Source of the DNA: Polaromonas sp.
Lineage (GTDB): Bacteria; Pseudomonadota; Gammaproteobacteria; Burkholderiales; Burkholderiaceae_C
NCBI GenBank assembly: GCA_013297865.1
Contig: JAAFIP010000003.1
Span: 239,801 to 303,800 of the forward strand
Length of the DNA stretch: 64,000 bases
Direction: 5' to 3'
Numbering within the stretch: position 1 is the stretch's first letter; every line of letters begins with the position of its first letter. Below the pieces are notes generated by a model. The model was not told the DNA's origin, searched no databases, and saw only the letters and a list, made by a program, of their open reading frames with translations. The position numbers and the translations under genes were made by a program. Positions 33,815-42,983 of this stretch are shown here, piece by piece.

Positions 33815-36472
33815 ATGACCCAAGCCAGCCCACTCCAGACCTTCTCCGTCGCCGACATCCGCAAGTCTTTTCTCGACTTTTTCGCCTCCAAGGGCCACAC
33901 CGTGGTCGAATCCAGCCCACTGGTGCCAGGCAACGACCCCACACTGATGTTCACCAACTCGGGCATGGTGCAGTTCAAGGACGTATTTCTCGGTGCTGAC
34001 AAGCGCTCGTATGTGCGCGCTGCCTCGGTGCAGGCCTGCCTGCGCGCTGGGGGCAAACACAACGACCTGGAAAACGTGGGCTACACCGCGCGCCACCACA
34101 CTTTCTTTGAAATGCTGGGCAACTGGAGCTTTGGCGATTATTTCAAGCGCGATTCGCTCAAATGGGGCTGGGAACTGCTCACCCAGGTCTACAAGCTGCC
34201 TGCAGACAAACTGACCGCTACGGTGTATATCGACGATGACGAGGCGTATGACATCTGGACCAAAGAGATCGGCCTGCCGCCCGAGCGCGTGATCCGCATC
34301 GGTGACAACAAAGGCAAAAAATATGCTTCCGACAATTTCTGGATGATGGCCGACACCGGCCCCTGCGGCCCGTGCAGTGAAATTTTTTATGACCACGGCC
34401 CGCATATCCCCGGTGGCCCCCCGGGCAGCCCCGGCGAAGACGGTGACCGCTTCATCGAGATCTGGAACCACGTGTTCATGCAGTTTGACATGCAGACCGA
34501 TGGCTCGCTGGTCAAGCTGCCTGCGCCCTGCGTGGACACGGGCATGGGCCTGGAGCGCCTGGCTGCCATCTTGCAGCATGTGCACAGCAATTACGAGATC
34601 GATATTTTTGACCAGCTGATTAAAGCCGCTGGCCGAGAGACCGGCATCACCGATCTCAACAACAAGAGCCTGCGCGTGATCGCCGACCATATCCGCGCTA
34701 CCGCGTTTCTGGTCAGCGACGGCGTGGTACCCAGCAACGAAGGGCGCGGCTATGTGCAGCGCCGCATCATCCGCCGCGCCATTCGCCACGGCTACAAGCT
34801 CGGCAAGAAAACCCCGTTTTTCCACAAGCTGGTGCCCGACCTGGTGCGCATGATGGGCGATGCTTACCCGCGCCTGAAGGCAGATGCTGCGCGCGTGATG
34901 GATGTTTTAAAGGTCGAGGAGGAGCGTTTTTACGAAACGCTCGCCACGGGCATGGAGATTTTGGACTCTGCATTGGGCTACGACGCAGCTAGCGGCAAAG
35001 CCAAAGTACAGACCCTACCTGGCGATGTGGCTTTCAAGCTGCACGACACCTATGGCTTCCCGTTAGACCTGAGCGCTGATGTGTGCCGCGAGCGTGACCT
35101 CGCAGTGGACGAGGCGGGCTTTAAGATTGCGATGGAAAAGCAAAAATCGCAAGCCCGCGCTGCAGGCAAGTTCAAAATGGATAAGGCGCTGGAGTATGCA
35201 GGCCAAGCCAACACCTTTACCGGCTACACCACGCTGGAAGGCAAGGCCAAGGTCATGGCACTGTACGCTGACGGCGTGCCGGTACAGCAGCTTGTACAGG
35301 GGCAAAACGGTGTGGTAGTGCTTGATGTGACGCCGTTTTATGCCGAAAGTGGCGGCCAGGTAGGTGATGAGGGCGTGATCAACGGCAGCGACAGCAGCTT
35401 TGCGGTGCACGACACGCAAAAGATCAAGTCGGATGTCTATGGGCACCATGGTGTGGTGTTGCAAGGGCCGATCAAAGTGGGCGACAGTGTAGATGCACAG
35501 GTCAATACACTGGTGCGCGCGCACAGCATGCGCAACCACAGCGCCACGCATTTGATGCACAAGGCGTTGAGCGAAGTGCTAGGCAGCCATGTGCAGCAAA
35601 AAGGCTCGCTGGTCAACGCTGAGCGCACCCGCTTTGACTTTACCCACAACGCTCCCGTCACAGACGCGCAGATCAAGGCGATTGAAACCCAGGTCAACGC
35701 GGAGATTTTAGCCAACGCAGCCACCAGCGCGAAGGTGATGCCGATTGAAGACGCCAAAAAGACCGGCGCGATGATGCTGTTTGGCGAGAAGTATGGCGAC
35801 GAAGTGCGCGTGCTCGAGATCGGCAGCACCAAAGAGCTCTGCGGCGGCACGCACGTGCAGCGCACTGGCGATATTGGCCTGTTCAAGATCGTGGCTGAAA
35901 GCGGTGTAGCCGCTGGCGTGCGACGCATTGAAGCCGTCACCGGGGTGGGCGCTGTGGAATATGTGCAAAGCCTTGAAGCCACGGTCAACCAGGCTGCTAC
36001 AGCGCTGAAAACCCAGCCCGCAGAGCTGAGCGCGCGCATTGCGCAAATGCAGGCCGACATGAAGGCGCTGGAGAAAGAACTCTCCAGTGCCAAAGGCAAG
36101 CTCGCATCCAGCCAAGGCGACTCGCTGATGGAAGGCGCTGTCGACGTCAAGGGTATCAAGGTGGTGGCGGTCAAGCTGGAAGGTGCTGATGCCAAGGCCC
36201 TGCGCGACACCATGGACAAGCTCAAGGACAAGCTCAAAACCGCTGTCATCGTGCTGGCTGCAGCCGAGGGCGACAAGGTGCAGATCGCGGCAGGCGTGAC
36301 GGCCGACACCATCGGCAAAGTCAAGGCTGGTGATCTGGTGAACTTTGTGGCCCAGCAGGTGGGCGGCAAAGGCGGCGGCAAGCCTGACATGGCCATGGCG
36401 GGCGGCACCGATACAAGCAAGCTGGGCGCCGCGCTGGCCAGCGTGCAGGCCTGGGTGAGCGAGCGGGCCTGA
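33815..36472 (+). CDS. alaS: Alanyl-tRNA synthetase
   Basis: This is an 885-residue class II synthetase that attaches alanine to tRNA-Ala. It has the opening [20 protein letters not shown], motif 1/2 segments ([20 protein letters not shown], then [15 protein letters not shown]), and the editing domain with HxxxH ([13 protein letters not shown]). The zinc-binding [10 protein letters not shown] follows. The C-terminal oligomerisation region contains a coiled coil near residues 730-770. Length and motifs are standard. An HNH-type gene begins 2 bp after its stop. Confidence 0.98.
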   Translation: MTQASPLQTFSVADIRKSFLDFFASKGHTVVESSPLVPGNDPTLMFTNSGMVQFKDVFLGADKRSYVRAASVQACLRAGGKHNDLENVGYTARHHTFFEMLGNWSFGDYFKRDSLKWGWELLTQVYKLPADKLTATVYIDDDEAYDIWTKEIGLPPERVIRIGDNKGKKYASDNFWMMADTGPCGPCSEIFYDHGPHIPGGPPGSPGEDGDRFIEIWNHVFMQFDMQTDGSLVKLPAPCVDTGMGLERLAAILQHVHSNYEIDIFDQLIKAAGRETGITDLNNKSLRVIADHIRATAFLVSDGVVPSNEGRGYVQRRIIRRAIRHGYKLGKKTPFFHKLVPDLVRMMGDAYPRLKADAARVMDVLKVEEERFYETLATGMEILDSALGYDAASGKAKVQTLPGDVAFKLHDTYGFPLDLSADVCRERDLAVDEAGFKIAMEKQKSQARAAGKFKMDKALEYAGQANTFTGYTTLEGKAKVMALYADGVPVQQLVQGQNGVVVLDVTPFYAESGGQVGDEGVINGSDSSFAVHDTQKIKSDVYGHHGVVLQGPIKVGDSVDAQVNTLVRAHSMRNHSATHLMHKALSEVLGSHVQQKGSLVNAERTRFDFTHNAPVTDAQIKAIETQVNAEILANAATSAKVMPIEDAKKTGAMMLFGEKYGDEVRVLEIGSTKELCGGTHVQRTGDIGLFKIVAESGVAAGVRRIEAVTGVGAVEYVQSLEATVNQAATALKTQPAELSARIAQMQADMKALEKELSSAKGKLASSQGDSLMEGAVDVKGIKVVAVKLEGADAKALRDTMDKLKDKLKTAVIVLAAAEGDKVQIAAGVTADTIGKVKAGDLVNFVAQQVGGKGGGKPDMAMAGGTDTSKLGAALASVQAWVSERA

Positions 36473-36474
36473 GC

Positions 36475-36825
36475 GTGGTCGCCAAGCGTGCGCAACGAAA
36501 CACGCCTGAGCAGGCGCACGCAACAACTTATACCGCACAGCCCCTGGGTAACTGCCCCCTGTGTGGCAGGCCTCTGGTAGCCGGGCGCAGTGTGGATGAA
36601 CACCATCTGGTGCCCAAAAGCCAGGGCGGCAGACAGACCTTCACCATGCACCGCATTTGCCACCGCAAAATCCATGCGAGCCTGAGCGAGAAAGAACTGG
36701 CGCGTGATTTTTCCACCTGGCCTGCCTTGCAAGGCCACCCCGAGATTGCCAGCTTTATCACCTGGGTGCAGAAAAAAATCCCCGAGTATTACGACAACAG
36801 CCGCAAGAGCGCCCACAGGCGCTAA
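36475..36825 (+). CDS. HNH-type small protein
   Basis: The protein has 116 residues starting with GTG 36475, 2 bp after alaS. It shows CPLCGRPL, then DEHHLVPKSQGG and MHRICHRKIHA, a C-x2-C ... H-H ... C-H arrangement like HNH nucleases, with the active-site His in DEHHLVPKS. No other domain is seen. HNH modules occur in nucleases and also in small housekeeping-linked proteins of unknown function. The tight linkage to alaS suggests co-expression, but no role is assigned. Confidence 0.8.
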   Translation: MVAKRAQRNTPEQAHATTYTAQPLGNCPLCGRPLVAGRSVDEHHLVPKSQGGRQTFTMHRICHRKIHASLSEKELARDFSTWPALQGHPEIASFITWVQKKIPEYYDNSRKSAHRR

Positions 36826-36862
36826 CGCTGTACGCCACGGCTTTTTGCATGGAACCCATCGC

Positions 36863-37870
36863 ATGAAATTTGTCCCTCTGGTCGAACACACCCGCGGCAC
36901 TCTGGCCGAAATCGTGCATGCAGGCGCTGTAGCTGTCGTCAACGCCCAGGGCAAGCTGCTGGCCAGCGCGGGCGATGCGCATGCCCTGTGCTTTACGCGT
37001 TCTACGCTCAAGCCTTTTCAGGCCCTGCCCTTGCTGCAAGGCGGTGGCATCAAGGCGTTTGGCTTCACGCCCGCACAGACTGCGCTGCTGTGCGCCAGCC
37101 ACAATGGCGAGGACATGCATGTCACCCAGGTGGACGACATGCTGCGCAAAATCGGCCATACCTACCGCAGCCTGCAATGCGGCTGCCATGTACCCCTGCG
37201 TTTCAGCTACAGTGGCCAAACGCCACCGGCCGATCTGCACTATGACGAACGGCACAATAACTGTAGTGGCAAGCACACGGGTTTTCTGGCCTTTTGCGTG
37301 CAGCACGGCCTGGGCATAGACAACCATCTTGCGCCTGACCATCCGCTGCAGGCGGCTATCCGCCAGCAGGTGATGCGCGTGACGGGCGCCACACCATCGC
37401 AGTTGGTCAGTGGCATCGATGGCTGCTCTGCCCCCAACTACGCCATGCCTTTGTCCAAACTCGCATTTGCCTTTGCGCGCCTGGCCAGTGGCGAGCGCGA
37501 CACCGAGCTAGGCGAGCATCTGTCCATGTTGGCCAACGCCATGGTGCAGCACCCCGAGATGGTCTCTGGCACAGGCCGCAATGATCTGGCCTTCACCCAG
37601 GCAGGACGCGGCGACTGGATCACCAAGATCGGTGCCGATGGCGTGCAGGTGATTGCCAGCATCAGCCGCCAGGAAGCGGTGGCCATCAAAGTCATCAGCG
37701 GACATATGCCAGCGCTGTATGCAGCGGCGGTGCACACCCTGCAGCAGCTGGGCTGGCTGGACGCATCGCAGCGCGAGCAGCTTCAGCCCTGGGTATACCA
37801 GCTGCTGACCAACGCGCGCGGCACAAAGGTGGGCGAGGTACGGTGCTGTTTTAAACTGATAAGCGCCTGA
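36863..37870 (+). CDS. Asparaginase-family amidohydrolase
   Basis: The protein has 335 residues from the ATG at 36863; the open frame extends further upstream, but GGAA before this ATG and the family N-terminus favour it. Motifs of the bacterial 'asparaginase II' family of the Rhizobium type are present: FTRSTLKPFQALPLLQGGG, TALLCASHNGEDMH, NNCSGKHTGFLAFC, GIDGCSAPNYAMPL and VSGTGRNDL. Conserved Ser, Lys and Cys residues of the family are seen. The reaction is probably L-asparagine or related amide hydrolysis. This family is unrelated to classical EcAI/EcAII. Confidence 0.88.
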   Translation: MKFVPLVEHTRGTLAEIVHAGAVAVVNAQGKLLASAGDAHALCFTRSTLKPFQALPLLQGGGIKAFGFTPAQTALLCASHNGEDMHVTQVDDMLRKIGHTYRSLQCGCHVPLRFSYSGQTPPADLHYDERHNNCSGKHTGFLAFCVQHGLGIDNHLAPDHPLQAAIRQQVMRVTGATPSQLVSGIDGCSAPNYAMPLSKLAFAFARLASGERDTELGEHLSMLANAMVQHPEMVSGTGRNDLAFTQAGRGDWITKIGADGVQVIASISRQEAVAIKVISGHMPALYAAAVHTLQQLGWLDASQREQLQPWVYQLLTNARGTKVGEVRCCFKLISA

Positions 37871-37909
37871 GGCCTGCGGCGAGAAGCCTGTTGGCTAGGG
37901 GTGGGTAGG

Positions 37910-37999
37910 TGGCGGAAGCTGTGAGATTCGAACTCACGGAGGTCGTAAAACCTCGGCAGTTTTCAAGACTGCTGCATTCAACCGCTCTGCCAAGCTTCC
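37910..37999 (-). tRNA. tRNA-Ser (anticodon TGA)
   Basis: A 90-nt class II tRNA on the minus strand with the CCA end encoded. The acceptor stem is GGAAGCT/AGCTTCC. The anticodon stem GCAGT/ACTGC encloses a CTTGAAA loop with anticodon TGA, which reads UCA. A long variable arm follows. The T-arm is GTGAGTTCGAATCTCAC. Confidence 0.97.
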
Positions 38000-38047
38000 T
38001 GAGTTGAAGTTTGTATTTTAACCCAGCTGGCTGGCGCTGCAGCGGGG

Positions 38048-39292
38048 TCAGTCTGCAAGAAACAGGCTTTGCAGATCGCTTAAAAAATCCATGCCCCGCG
38101 CGGTGGGCTTCACACTGGTGAAGTCGCGCGTGATCAGGCCTTTGCTTTCGGCTTCGCCCAAGCCTTTCTGGATGGCGGTGATGGCCAGGCCCGTGCGATC
38201 ACAAAAGTCCTGTAGCTTGAAGCCGCCTGTCAGGCGCAGGGCGTTGAGCATGTATTCAAAAGGCAGGTCAGCGCGAGAAACTTCGGTATCCTGCACCACC
38301 GCCCCTTGCGGGCCGGCTATGGCGCCTGAGGTGGTGAGTGTGCTGAGAGCAGATACGCCCAGCGCTTTGTCCATATACAGCTGGGGGTCGCGCGCGCGCA
38401 CTTGGCGCACGATGCGGTGGGCAAAGCTGAGTTTGCTGTGCGCGCCTGCGCCCAAGCCCAGATAGTCGCCAAACTGCCAGTAGTTGTGGTTGTGCCAGCA
38501 CTGGAAGCCCGACTTGGCAAAGGCACTCACCTCGTAGCGCTGCAGACCTTGCTGCGCCGTCAGCTCGGTGATGCGGTCCAGCATGTCGTAGGCTGCGTCA
38601 TCCTCGGGGATCACGGGCGGGAACTTGGCAAAGTAGGTGTTAGGCTCGATTGTGAGATGGTAAATGCTGATATGGGGCGGCTGAAAGCCCAGCGCCTTGC
38701 GCACATCGTCTTCACACTGCGCCAGCGTCTGGCCCGGCAGCGCGTACATGATGTCCAGGTTGAATGCTTCAAAATGTGCAGCAGCTTCCTCGATAGCAGC
38801 TTGGGCCTGTGCGCTGTCATGCACACGACCCAAAGCCTTCAGATGCGCGTCATTGAAACTTTGCACGCCAATCGACAGGCGGTTGACACCGGCTGCACGA
38901 AAGGCTTTGAAACGGTCTTTTTCAAACGTGCCGGGATTGGCTTCCAGGGTGATTTCGCAGTTGGCCTCCAGCCGCAGTCGGGCGCGCACGCCAGCAAGCA
39001 GTTGGTCAATGGCCTGCGGCGAAAACAGGCTGGGCGTGCCGCCACCGATAAAAATGCTGTGCACCGTGCGGCCCCAGACCAGGGGCAGCGCAGCTTCCAG
39101 GTCAGCCATGAGCGCATCCAGGTAGCGCTGCTCCATCTCATTGCTCAGCTGGCCATTCTTCGACTCATGCGAATTGAAGTCGCAATACGGACATTTTTTA
39201 ATGCACCACGGCAAGTGAACATACAGCGACAGCGGCGGTAGACTGGGCAATTGCAGCAGGCCTGGCCGCATGTAGTGCTGGATGTCGTTCAT
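38048..39292 (-). CDS. hemW: Radical SAM heme chaperone HemW
   Basis: This 414-residue protein has the HemW cluster motif PWCIKKCPYCDFNSH, in which Cys-x3-Cys-x2-Cys binds a 4Fe-4S cluster. The HemN-type motif differs in having an additional Cys that is absent here. GGGTPSLFSPQAIDQLL and a HemN C-terminal domain also match. HemW was long annotated as oxygen-independent coproporphyrinogen oxidase but binds and delivers heme. Its start overlaps the rdgB stop by 4 bp, so the two are coupled. Confidence 0.94.
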   Translation of the reverse strand: MNDIQHYMRPGLLQLPSLPPLSLYVHLPWCIKKCPYCDFNSHESKNGQLSNEMEQRYLDALMADLEAALPLVWGRTVHSIFIGGGTPSLFSPQAIDQLLAGVRARLRLEANCEITLEANPGTFEKDRFKAFRAAGVNRLSIGVQSFNDAHLKALGRVHDSAQAQAAIEEAAAHFEAFNLDIMYALPGQTLAQCEDDVRKALGFQPPHISIYHLTIEPNTYFAKFPPVIPEDDAAYDMLDRITELTAQQGLQRYEVSAFAKSGFQCWHNHNYWQFGDYLGLGAGAHSKLSFAHRIVRQVRARDPQLYMDKALGVSALSTLTTSGAIAGPQGAVVQDTEVSRADLPFEYMLNALRLTGGFKLQDFCDRTGLAITAIQKGLGEAESKGLITRDFTSVKPTARGMDFLSDLQSLFLAD

Positions 39293-39891
39293 GGCAGCCA
39301 GTGCGTGCGGATCAGCTCCACCATCTGGCGGGCAGACTGGCCGCGGTGGCTGATCTGGTTTTTATGCTCTGGCTCCAGCTGGGCCATGGTTTTGCCCAGG
39401 GACGCAATAAACATCACCGGATCAAAGCCAAAGCCCCCCGTGCCTACGCTCTCGCGCGTGATCTGGCCCTGAACTCGGCCCACAGCAATCAGGGGCTCAG
39501 GATCGAAAGCGCTGCGCACTGCAACGATGGTGGAGACCATGCGGGCGCTGCGATTGGTCTCAGTGGCCATTTTTTCCAGCACCGCGCGGCGGTTGTTATC
39601 ATCGCTCTTTTCGTAGCCCAGGGTGGTGCAGAAATACGCAGTGTCTACACCGGGCAAACCACCCCATGCGTCAATACACAGACCGGCATCGTCAGCAATC
39701 GCAGGCAAGCCGGTATGCTCGGCTGCATTGCGCGCTTTGGCGAGTGCGTTTTCCACAAAGGTCTTGTAGGGCTCAGGCGCTTCGGGCACGCCCAGTGCGC
39801 TTTGCGCCACCAGCTGCACACCCAGCGGCGCAAACAGGGGCATCAACTCGGCCAGTTTGCCAGCGTTATTGGAAGCGAGCACGATTTTCAT
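39289..39891 (-). CDS. rdgB: XTP/dITP diphosphatase (Ham1 family)
   Basis: The protein has 200 residues. It starts IVLASNNAGKLAELMPLFAPLG, with SALGVPEAPEPYKTFVENAL, ADDAGLCIDAWGGLPGV and GFGFDPVMF. These are the conserved RdgB/HAM1 motifs. The enzyme removes non-canonical purine nucleotides such as dITP and XTP from the pool. Gene order rph-rdgB-hemW on the minus strand is common in beta-proteobacteria. Repeat copy 8 lies between it and rph. Confidence 0.96.
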   Translation of the reverse strand: MKIVLASNNAGKLAELMPLFAPLGVQLVAQSALGVPEAPEPYKTFVENALAKARNAAEHTGLPAIADDAGLCIDAWGGLPGVDTAYFCTTLGYEKSDDNNRRAVLEKMATETNRSARMVSTIVAVRSAFDPEPLIAVGRVQGQITRESVGTGGFGFDPVMFIASLGKTMAQLEPEHKNQISHRGQSARQMVELIRTHWLP

Positions 39892-39920
39892 GCGGGGGAG
39901 GATAGTTTTAATAACAAAAC

Positions 39921-39971
39921 AGGCTTCCAGACCAATAGAATATCGCGGGAGCAGCTATTATTTCAGTAGCA
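39921..39971 (-). repeat. Dispersed palindromic repeat, copy 8
   Basis: It reads GGCTTCCAGACCAATAGAAT, ATCGCGGGAGCAGCTATTAT, then CAGTAGC. It lies in the 95-bp gap between rph and rdgB on the transcribed path. Confidence 0.88.
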
Positions 39972-39986
39972 AATAACTTGCCTGAA

Positions 39987-40700
39987 CTAGGGCTTTTGCA
40001 ACTCGATCAGCTCGGCAATGCCCTTCTCGGCCAACACCAGCAGCGCATCCATTTCCTTGCGGCTGAATGCGGCGCCTTCCGCGGTGCCCTGCACTTCCAC
40101 ATAGTGCCCTGCGCCGGTCATCACCACGTTCATGTCGGTATCGCAGGCCGAGTCTTCGGTGTATTCCAGATCCAGCAGCGGGGTGCCCTGCACGATGCCC
40201 ACCGAAATGGCGGCCACGCTCTGGATGATGGGCGACTCGGTGAGTTTGCCTTCTTTGATCAGTTTGCTGACCGCATCTTGCGCAGCCACAAAGGCACCAG
40301 TGATGCTGGCAGTGCGCGTGCCGCCATCGGCCTGCAGCACATCGCAGTCCAGCGAAATCGTGCGCTCACCCAGCTTTTTCAGATCAAACACCGCGCGCAG
40401 GCTGCGGCCAATCAGGCGCTGGATTTCCTGCGTGCGTCCGGTTTGTTTGCCTTTGGCCGCCTCGCGGCTGGAGCGCGTGTGCGTGGCCCGCGGCAGCATG
40501 CCATATTCAGCCGTCACCCAGCCCTCGCCGCTGCCCTTTTGGTGCGGCGGCACTTTCTCTTCCACACTGGCGGTGCACAGCACCTTGGTGTTGCCAAACT
40601 CAATCAGCACCGAGCCTTCAGCGTGCATGGTGTAGTTGCGGGTGATTTTGACGGGGCGCATCTGGTTGGCGGCGCGCTTGTCTGAGCGTTGGAAAGTCAT
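39987..40700 (-). CDS. rph: Ribonuclease PH
   Basis: The protein has 237 residues from the ATG at 40700 ([19 protein letters not shown]). It is a phosphorolytic 3'-5' exoribonuclease that trims tRNA 3' ends. Conserved segments are [52 protein letters not shown] and [19 protein letters not shown]. Length and sequence are typical for the hexameric enzyme. An alternative ATG at 40715 is in frame. It lies downstream of the kinase and phosphatase genes but across a repeat-rich 230-bp gap. Confidence 0.97.
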   Translation of the reverse strand: MTFQRSDKRAANQMRPVKITRNYTMHAEGSVLIEFGNTKVLCTASVEEKVPPHQKGSGEGWVTAEYGMLPRATHTRSSREAAKGKQTGRTQEIQRLIGRSLRAVFDLKKLGERTISLDCDVLQADGGTRTASITGAFVAAQDAVSKLIKEGKLTESPIIQSVAAISVGIVQGTPLLDLEYTEDSACDTDMNVVMTGAGHYVEVQGTAEGAAFSRKEMDALLVLAEKGIAELIELQKP

Positions 40701-40728
40701 GGTTTGTTCATTCAAAGAAATAAATACA

Positions 40729-40926
40729 GGCCGCGAAGGGCGCGAAGGTCACGCGAAGAACGCGAAAGAAATACCAAAAATATACAACTGAAGTTCAAAT
40801 AAATCGAATCATCGTATTCAAAATCTGATTTTTCTTTTTCTTCTTTCGCGTCCTTCGCGCAATCTTCGCGTCCTTCGCGTCCGGAAGTTCGGACGTTCGG
40901 ACGTTCGGACGTTCGGAAGTTCGGTA
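40729..40926. repeat. Inverted CGCGAAGG arrays plus a tandem 8-mer array
   Basis: Two purine-rich arrays face each other. The left (40729-40770) has four spaced CGCGAA units, and the right (40841-40882) has their complement TTCGCG. They flank about 70 bp of AT-rich DNA. The right array is followed directly by about five head-to-tail copies of GTTCGGAC (40887-40926, the last two altered). The block sits between the PP2C gene and rph. The spacing is too short and the units too small for CRISPR. Confidence 0.8.
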
Positions 40927-40933
40927 TTAAAAA

Positions 40934-41836
40934 CTAAGCCTTTTTAGCTGCGCTGCGGCGAATGGCTTCATTGATTTCGGCAATCGAGCGTTCAATGGCT
41001 GCGTCGTCCAGGTCGTCCACGAAGGTGTCCATCACGCCCGCCTGGATGGTAGAGGCGAACACGCCGTCGCTGATGCTGTCGGTGGAAATGCCCTGGGTGG
41101 ATTCGAAAGCATCGGGGGTTTCCCATTGCAGGGCGATCACCGTGACGTTGTCACAGTGCTCGCCGCCGTTGCGCAGGCCCATCTCTACCAGATCAGGCAC
41201 CGAGTTGGCCACCGGGCCTTTGGAGAGCTGGTGCACGATATCGTTGTCACTGACCGTACCCCATAGCCCGTCCGAGCACAGCAGCAGCCGGTCGCCTTGC
41301 TGCAGTGGCACAGGGCCTGCCACGTCAAACACGGGCTTGGTGGGCGAGCCCAGGCAGGTGAACAGGATGTTGCGGTTGAGGCGGTCCATGCGGATGATGC
41401 CCGCGCTATGTTGCTCAAGGTAAGAGTGGTCGCGCGTGCGGGTCACCAGCTCGTTATCGCGCACCAGATACAGGCGCGAGTCGCCACAGTGAATCCAGGT
41501 GGCTGCGCCGCCCTGCACTACGCAGGCTACAAAAGTCGTGCGCGGTGTATCGAGCATGCCTTTTTCGCTGGCATAGCGGATGATTTGGTGGTGCGCAGCC
41601 ATCAGGGCGCTAGCCAGGAAGCTGGTGACGTCCTTGATCAACGGGCGAGCTTCTTTTTGGTACAGCGCAGACACGGTCTGCAGCGCCAGTTGCGCCGCCA
41701 CCTCGCCCTCAGGGTGGCCGCCCATGCCGTCGGCCAAAATGAACAGACCCGACTCGCGCGTGTAGCAGTAGCCCATGCGGTCTTCGTTCTTTTCGCGTCC
41801 ACCTTTGCGGCTGACCTGGAATACAGAAAATTTCAT
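40934..41836 (-). CDS. PP2C-type serine/threonine phosphatase
   Basis: The protein has 300 residues. The Mn/Mg-binding acidic motifs of bacterial PP2C phosphatases are all visible: KNEDRMGY, FILADGMGGHPEGEVAA, WIHCGDSRLYL, RDHSYL, LLLCSDGLWGTVSD and EHCDNVTVI. A C-terminal tail of about 50 residues (acidic, then Arg/Lys/Ala) lies beyond the catalytic domain. It lies 20 bp downstream of the kinase gene on the same strand, so the pair probably reverses each other's phosphorylation. Confidence 0.93.
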   Translation of the reverse strand: MKFSVFQVSRKGGREKNEDRMGYCYTRESGLFILADGMGGHPEGEVAAQLALQTVSALYQKEARPLIKDVTSFLASALMAAHHQIIRYASEKGMLDTPRTTFVACVVQGGAATWIHCGDSRLYLVRDNELVTRTRDHSYLEQHSAGIIRMDRLNRNILFTCLGSPTKPVFDVAGPVPLQQGDRLLLCSDGLWGTVSDNDIVHQLSKGPVANSVPDLVEMGLRNGGEHCDNVTVIALQWETPDAFESTQGISTDSISDGVFASTIQAGVMDTFVDDLDDAAIERSIAEINEAIRRSAAKKA

Positions 41837-41856
41837 GGCATCTGCTCGGTTTGTTG

Positions 41857-42861
41857 TTATTTGGCTTTACCAAAGCCGGTGGCTTTGGCAAGACCTTTTT
41901 TGGTGTCTGCCATCATGTTGTCAAACTGCAGGCGCATTTTTTCGCCCACGCTGAGCTTGGTGTAGCGGCGCTCGTTCTCCTGGCTGAGCTCTTTTTGCAG
42001 CGCAAACACCGACTGGGGGCGTGAGAGGGGGTCCAGCGACATGCACCACTCCACCACCTCAATCAGGTTGTCAGAGTACACGCCGCGCAGGCGCGACAGC
42101 GCCAGTGACAAACGGTCTTTTTCCAGGCGCTGGGGCGCGTCGTTGGGCGGATAGCCCTGCATGCAGGCGTAGATGCAGGCGCCAATGGCGTAAATATCGG
42201 TCCACGGACCCATGGATGAATCGCGGCGGTACATCTCGGGCGCGGCAAAGCCGGGCGTGTACATCGGACGGATGAAGTTGCCTTCTTTGGACAGCACCTC
42301 GCGCGCCGCACCAAAGTCGATCATCACGGCTTTGTTATCGTCGGTGATGAAGATGTTGGCTGGCTTGATGTCCAGGTGCAGCATCTTGTGCTGGTGCACG
42401 ATGCGCAAACCACGCAAAATCTCGTCAAACAGGCTGCGGATGGTGGACTCGCGGAAGACTTTTTGTTTTTTCAGCTCGCGGGCGGTGATGATGAAGTCCT
42501 GCAGGGTCGCGCCCTCCAGGTAGTTCATCACCATGTAGACGGTTTCGTTCTCGCGAAAGAAGTTCAGCACGCTCACCACCGAGGCGTGGGAGATTTGCGC
42601 CAGCGAGCGGCCTTCTTCAAAAAAGCTTTTCAGGCCCAGGCGGTAGAGCGACAATTTGTCGGGCTGCACCTGGGGCAGCAGCTCGCCCGGGGCGCGCGTA
42701 GCCAGTGACGAGGGCAAATATTCCTTGATGGCGATCTGCTGGCCTTCATTGTCCACCGCCAGATACACCACACCAAAGCCGCCTGAAGACACCTTGCGCA
42801 CAATGCGGTAACCGCCGATCACGGTATCCGGGGGTAGGGACGCAGGTTTAACCTTTGACAT
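41857..42861 (-). CDS. Eukaryotic-like serine/threonine protein kinase
   Basis: This is a 334-residue cytoplasmic kinase. It has the Gly-rich loop VSSGGFGVVYLAVD, the ATP-anchoring Lys in IAIKEYLP, the catalytic loop HLDIKPANIF, the metal-binding DFGAARE and APEMYRR. The catalytic loop has Leu where RD kinases have Arg, so it is of the 'non-RD' kind. No transmembrane helix or sensor domain is present; the C-terminal 60 residues are a charged tail. Together with the PP2C gene it forms a likely kinase-phosphatase pair. Targets are unknown. Confidence 0.93.
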   Translation of the reverse strand: MSKVKPASLPPDTVIGGYRIVRKVSSGGFGVVYLAVDNEGQQIAIKEYLPSSLATRAPGELLPQVQPDKLSLYRLGLKSFFEEGRSLAQISHASVVSVLNFFRENETVYMVMNYLEGATLQDFIITARELKKQKVFRESTIRSLFDEILRGLRIVHQHKMLHLDIKPANIFITDDNKAVMIDFGAAREVLSKEGNFIRPMYTPGFAAPEMYRRDSSMGPWTDIYAIGACIYACMQGYPPNDAPQRLEKDRLSLALSRLRGVYSDNLIEVVEWCMSLDPLSRPQSVFALQKELSQENERRYTKLSVGEKMRLQFDNMMADTKKGLAKATGFGKAK

Positions 42862-42983
42862 AATCGCACATCACGCATGCATCTGTTTCAAGCCTGTAGA
42901 TCACTACCGGGGCTCTCAACGCGCTTTATTGCCTTATAAAAGTGGGGTTGGGATATTTTTTTAATAGGGTGGAGACCAAATTT

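Noticed and set aside
33140-34825. 561-codon minus-strand open frame over tctC and alaS
   Set aside because: It spans two well-supported plus-strand genes and has no motif.
35437-37011. 524-codon minus-strand open frame over alaS and HNH
   Set aside because: It is a low-complexity Ser/Ala/Thr shadow of coding DNA.
40729-40926. Possible CRISPR array
   Set aside because: Units are 8-10 bp with almost no spacers; there are no unique spacers and no cas genes.
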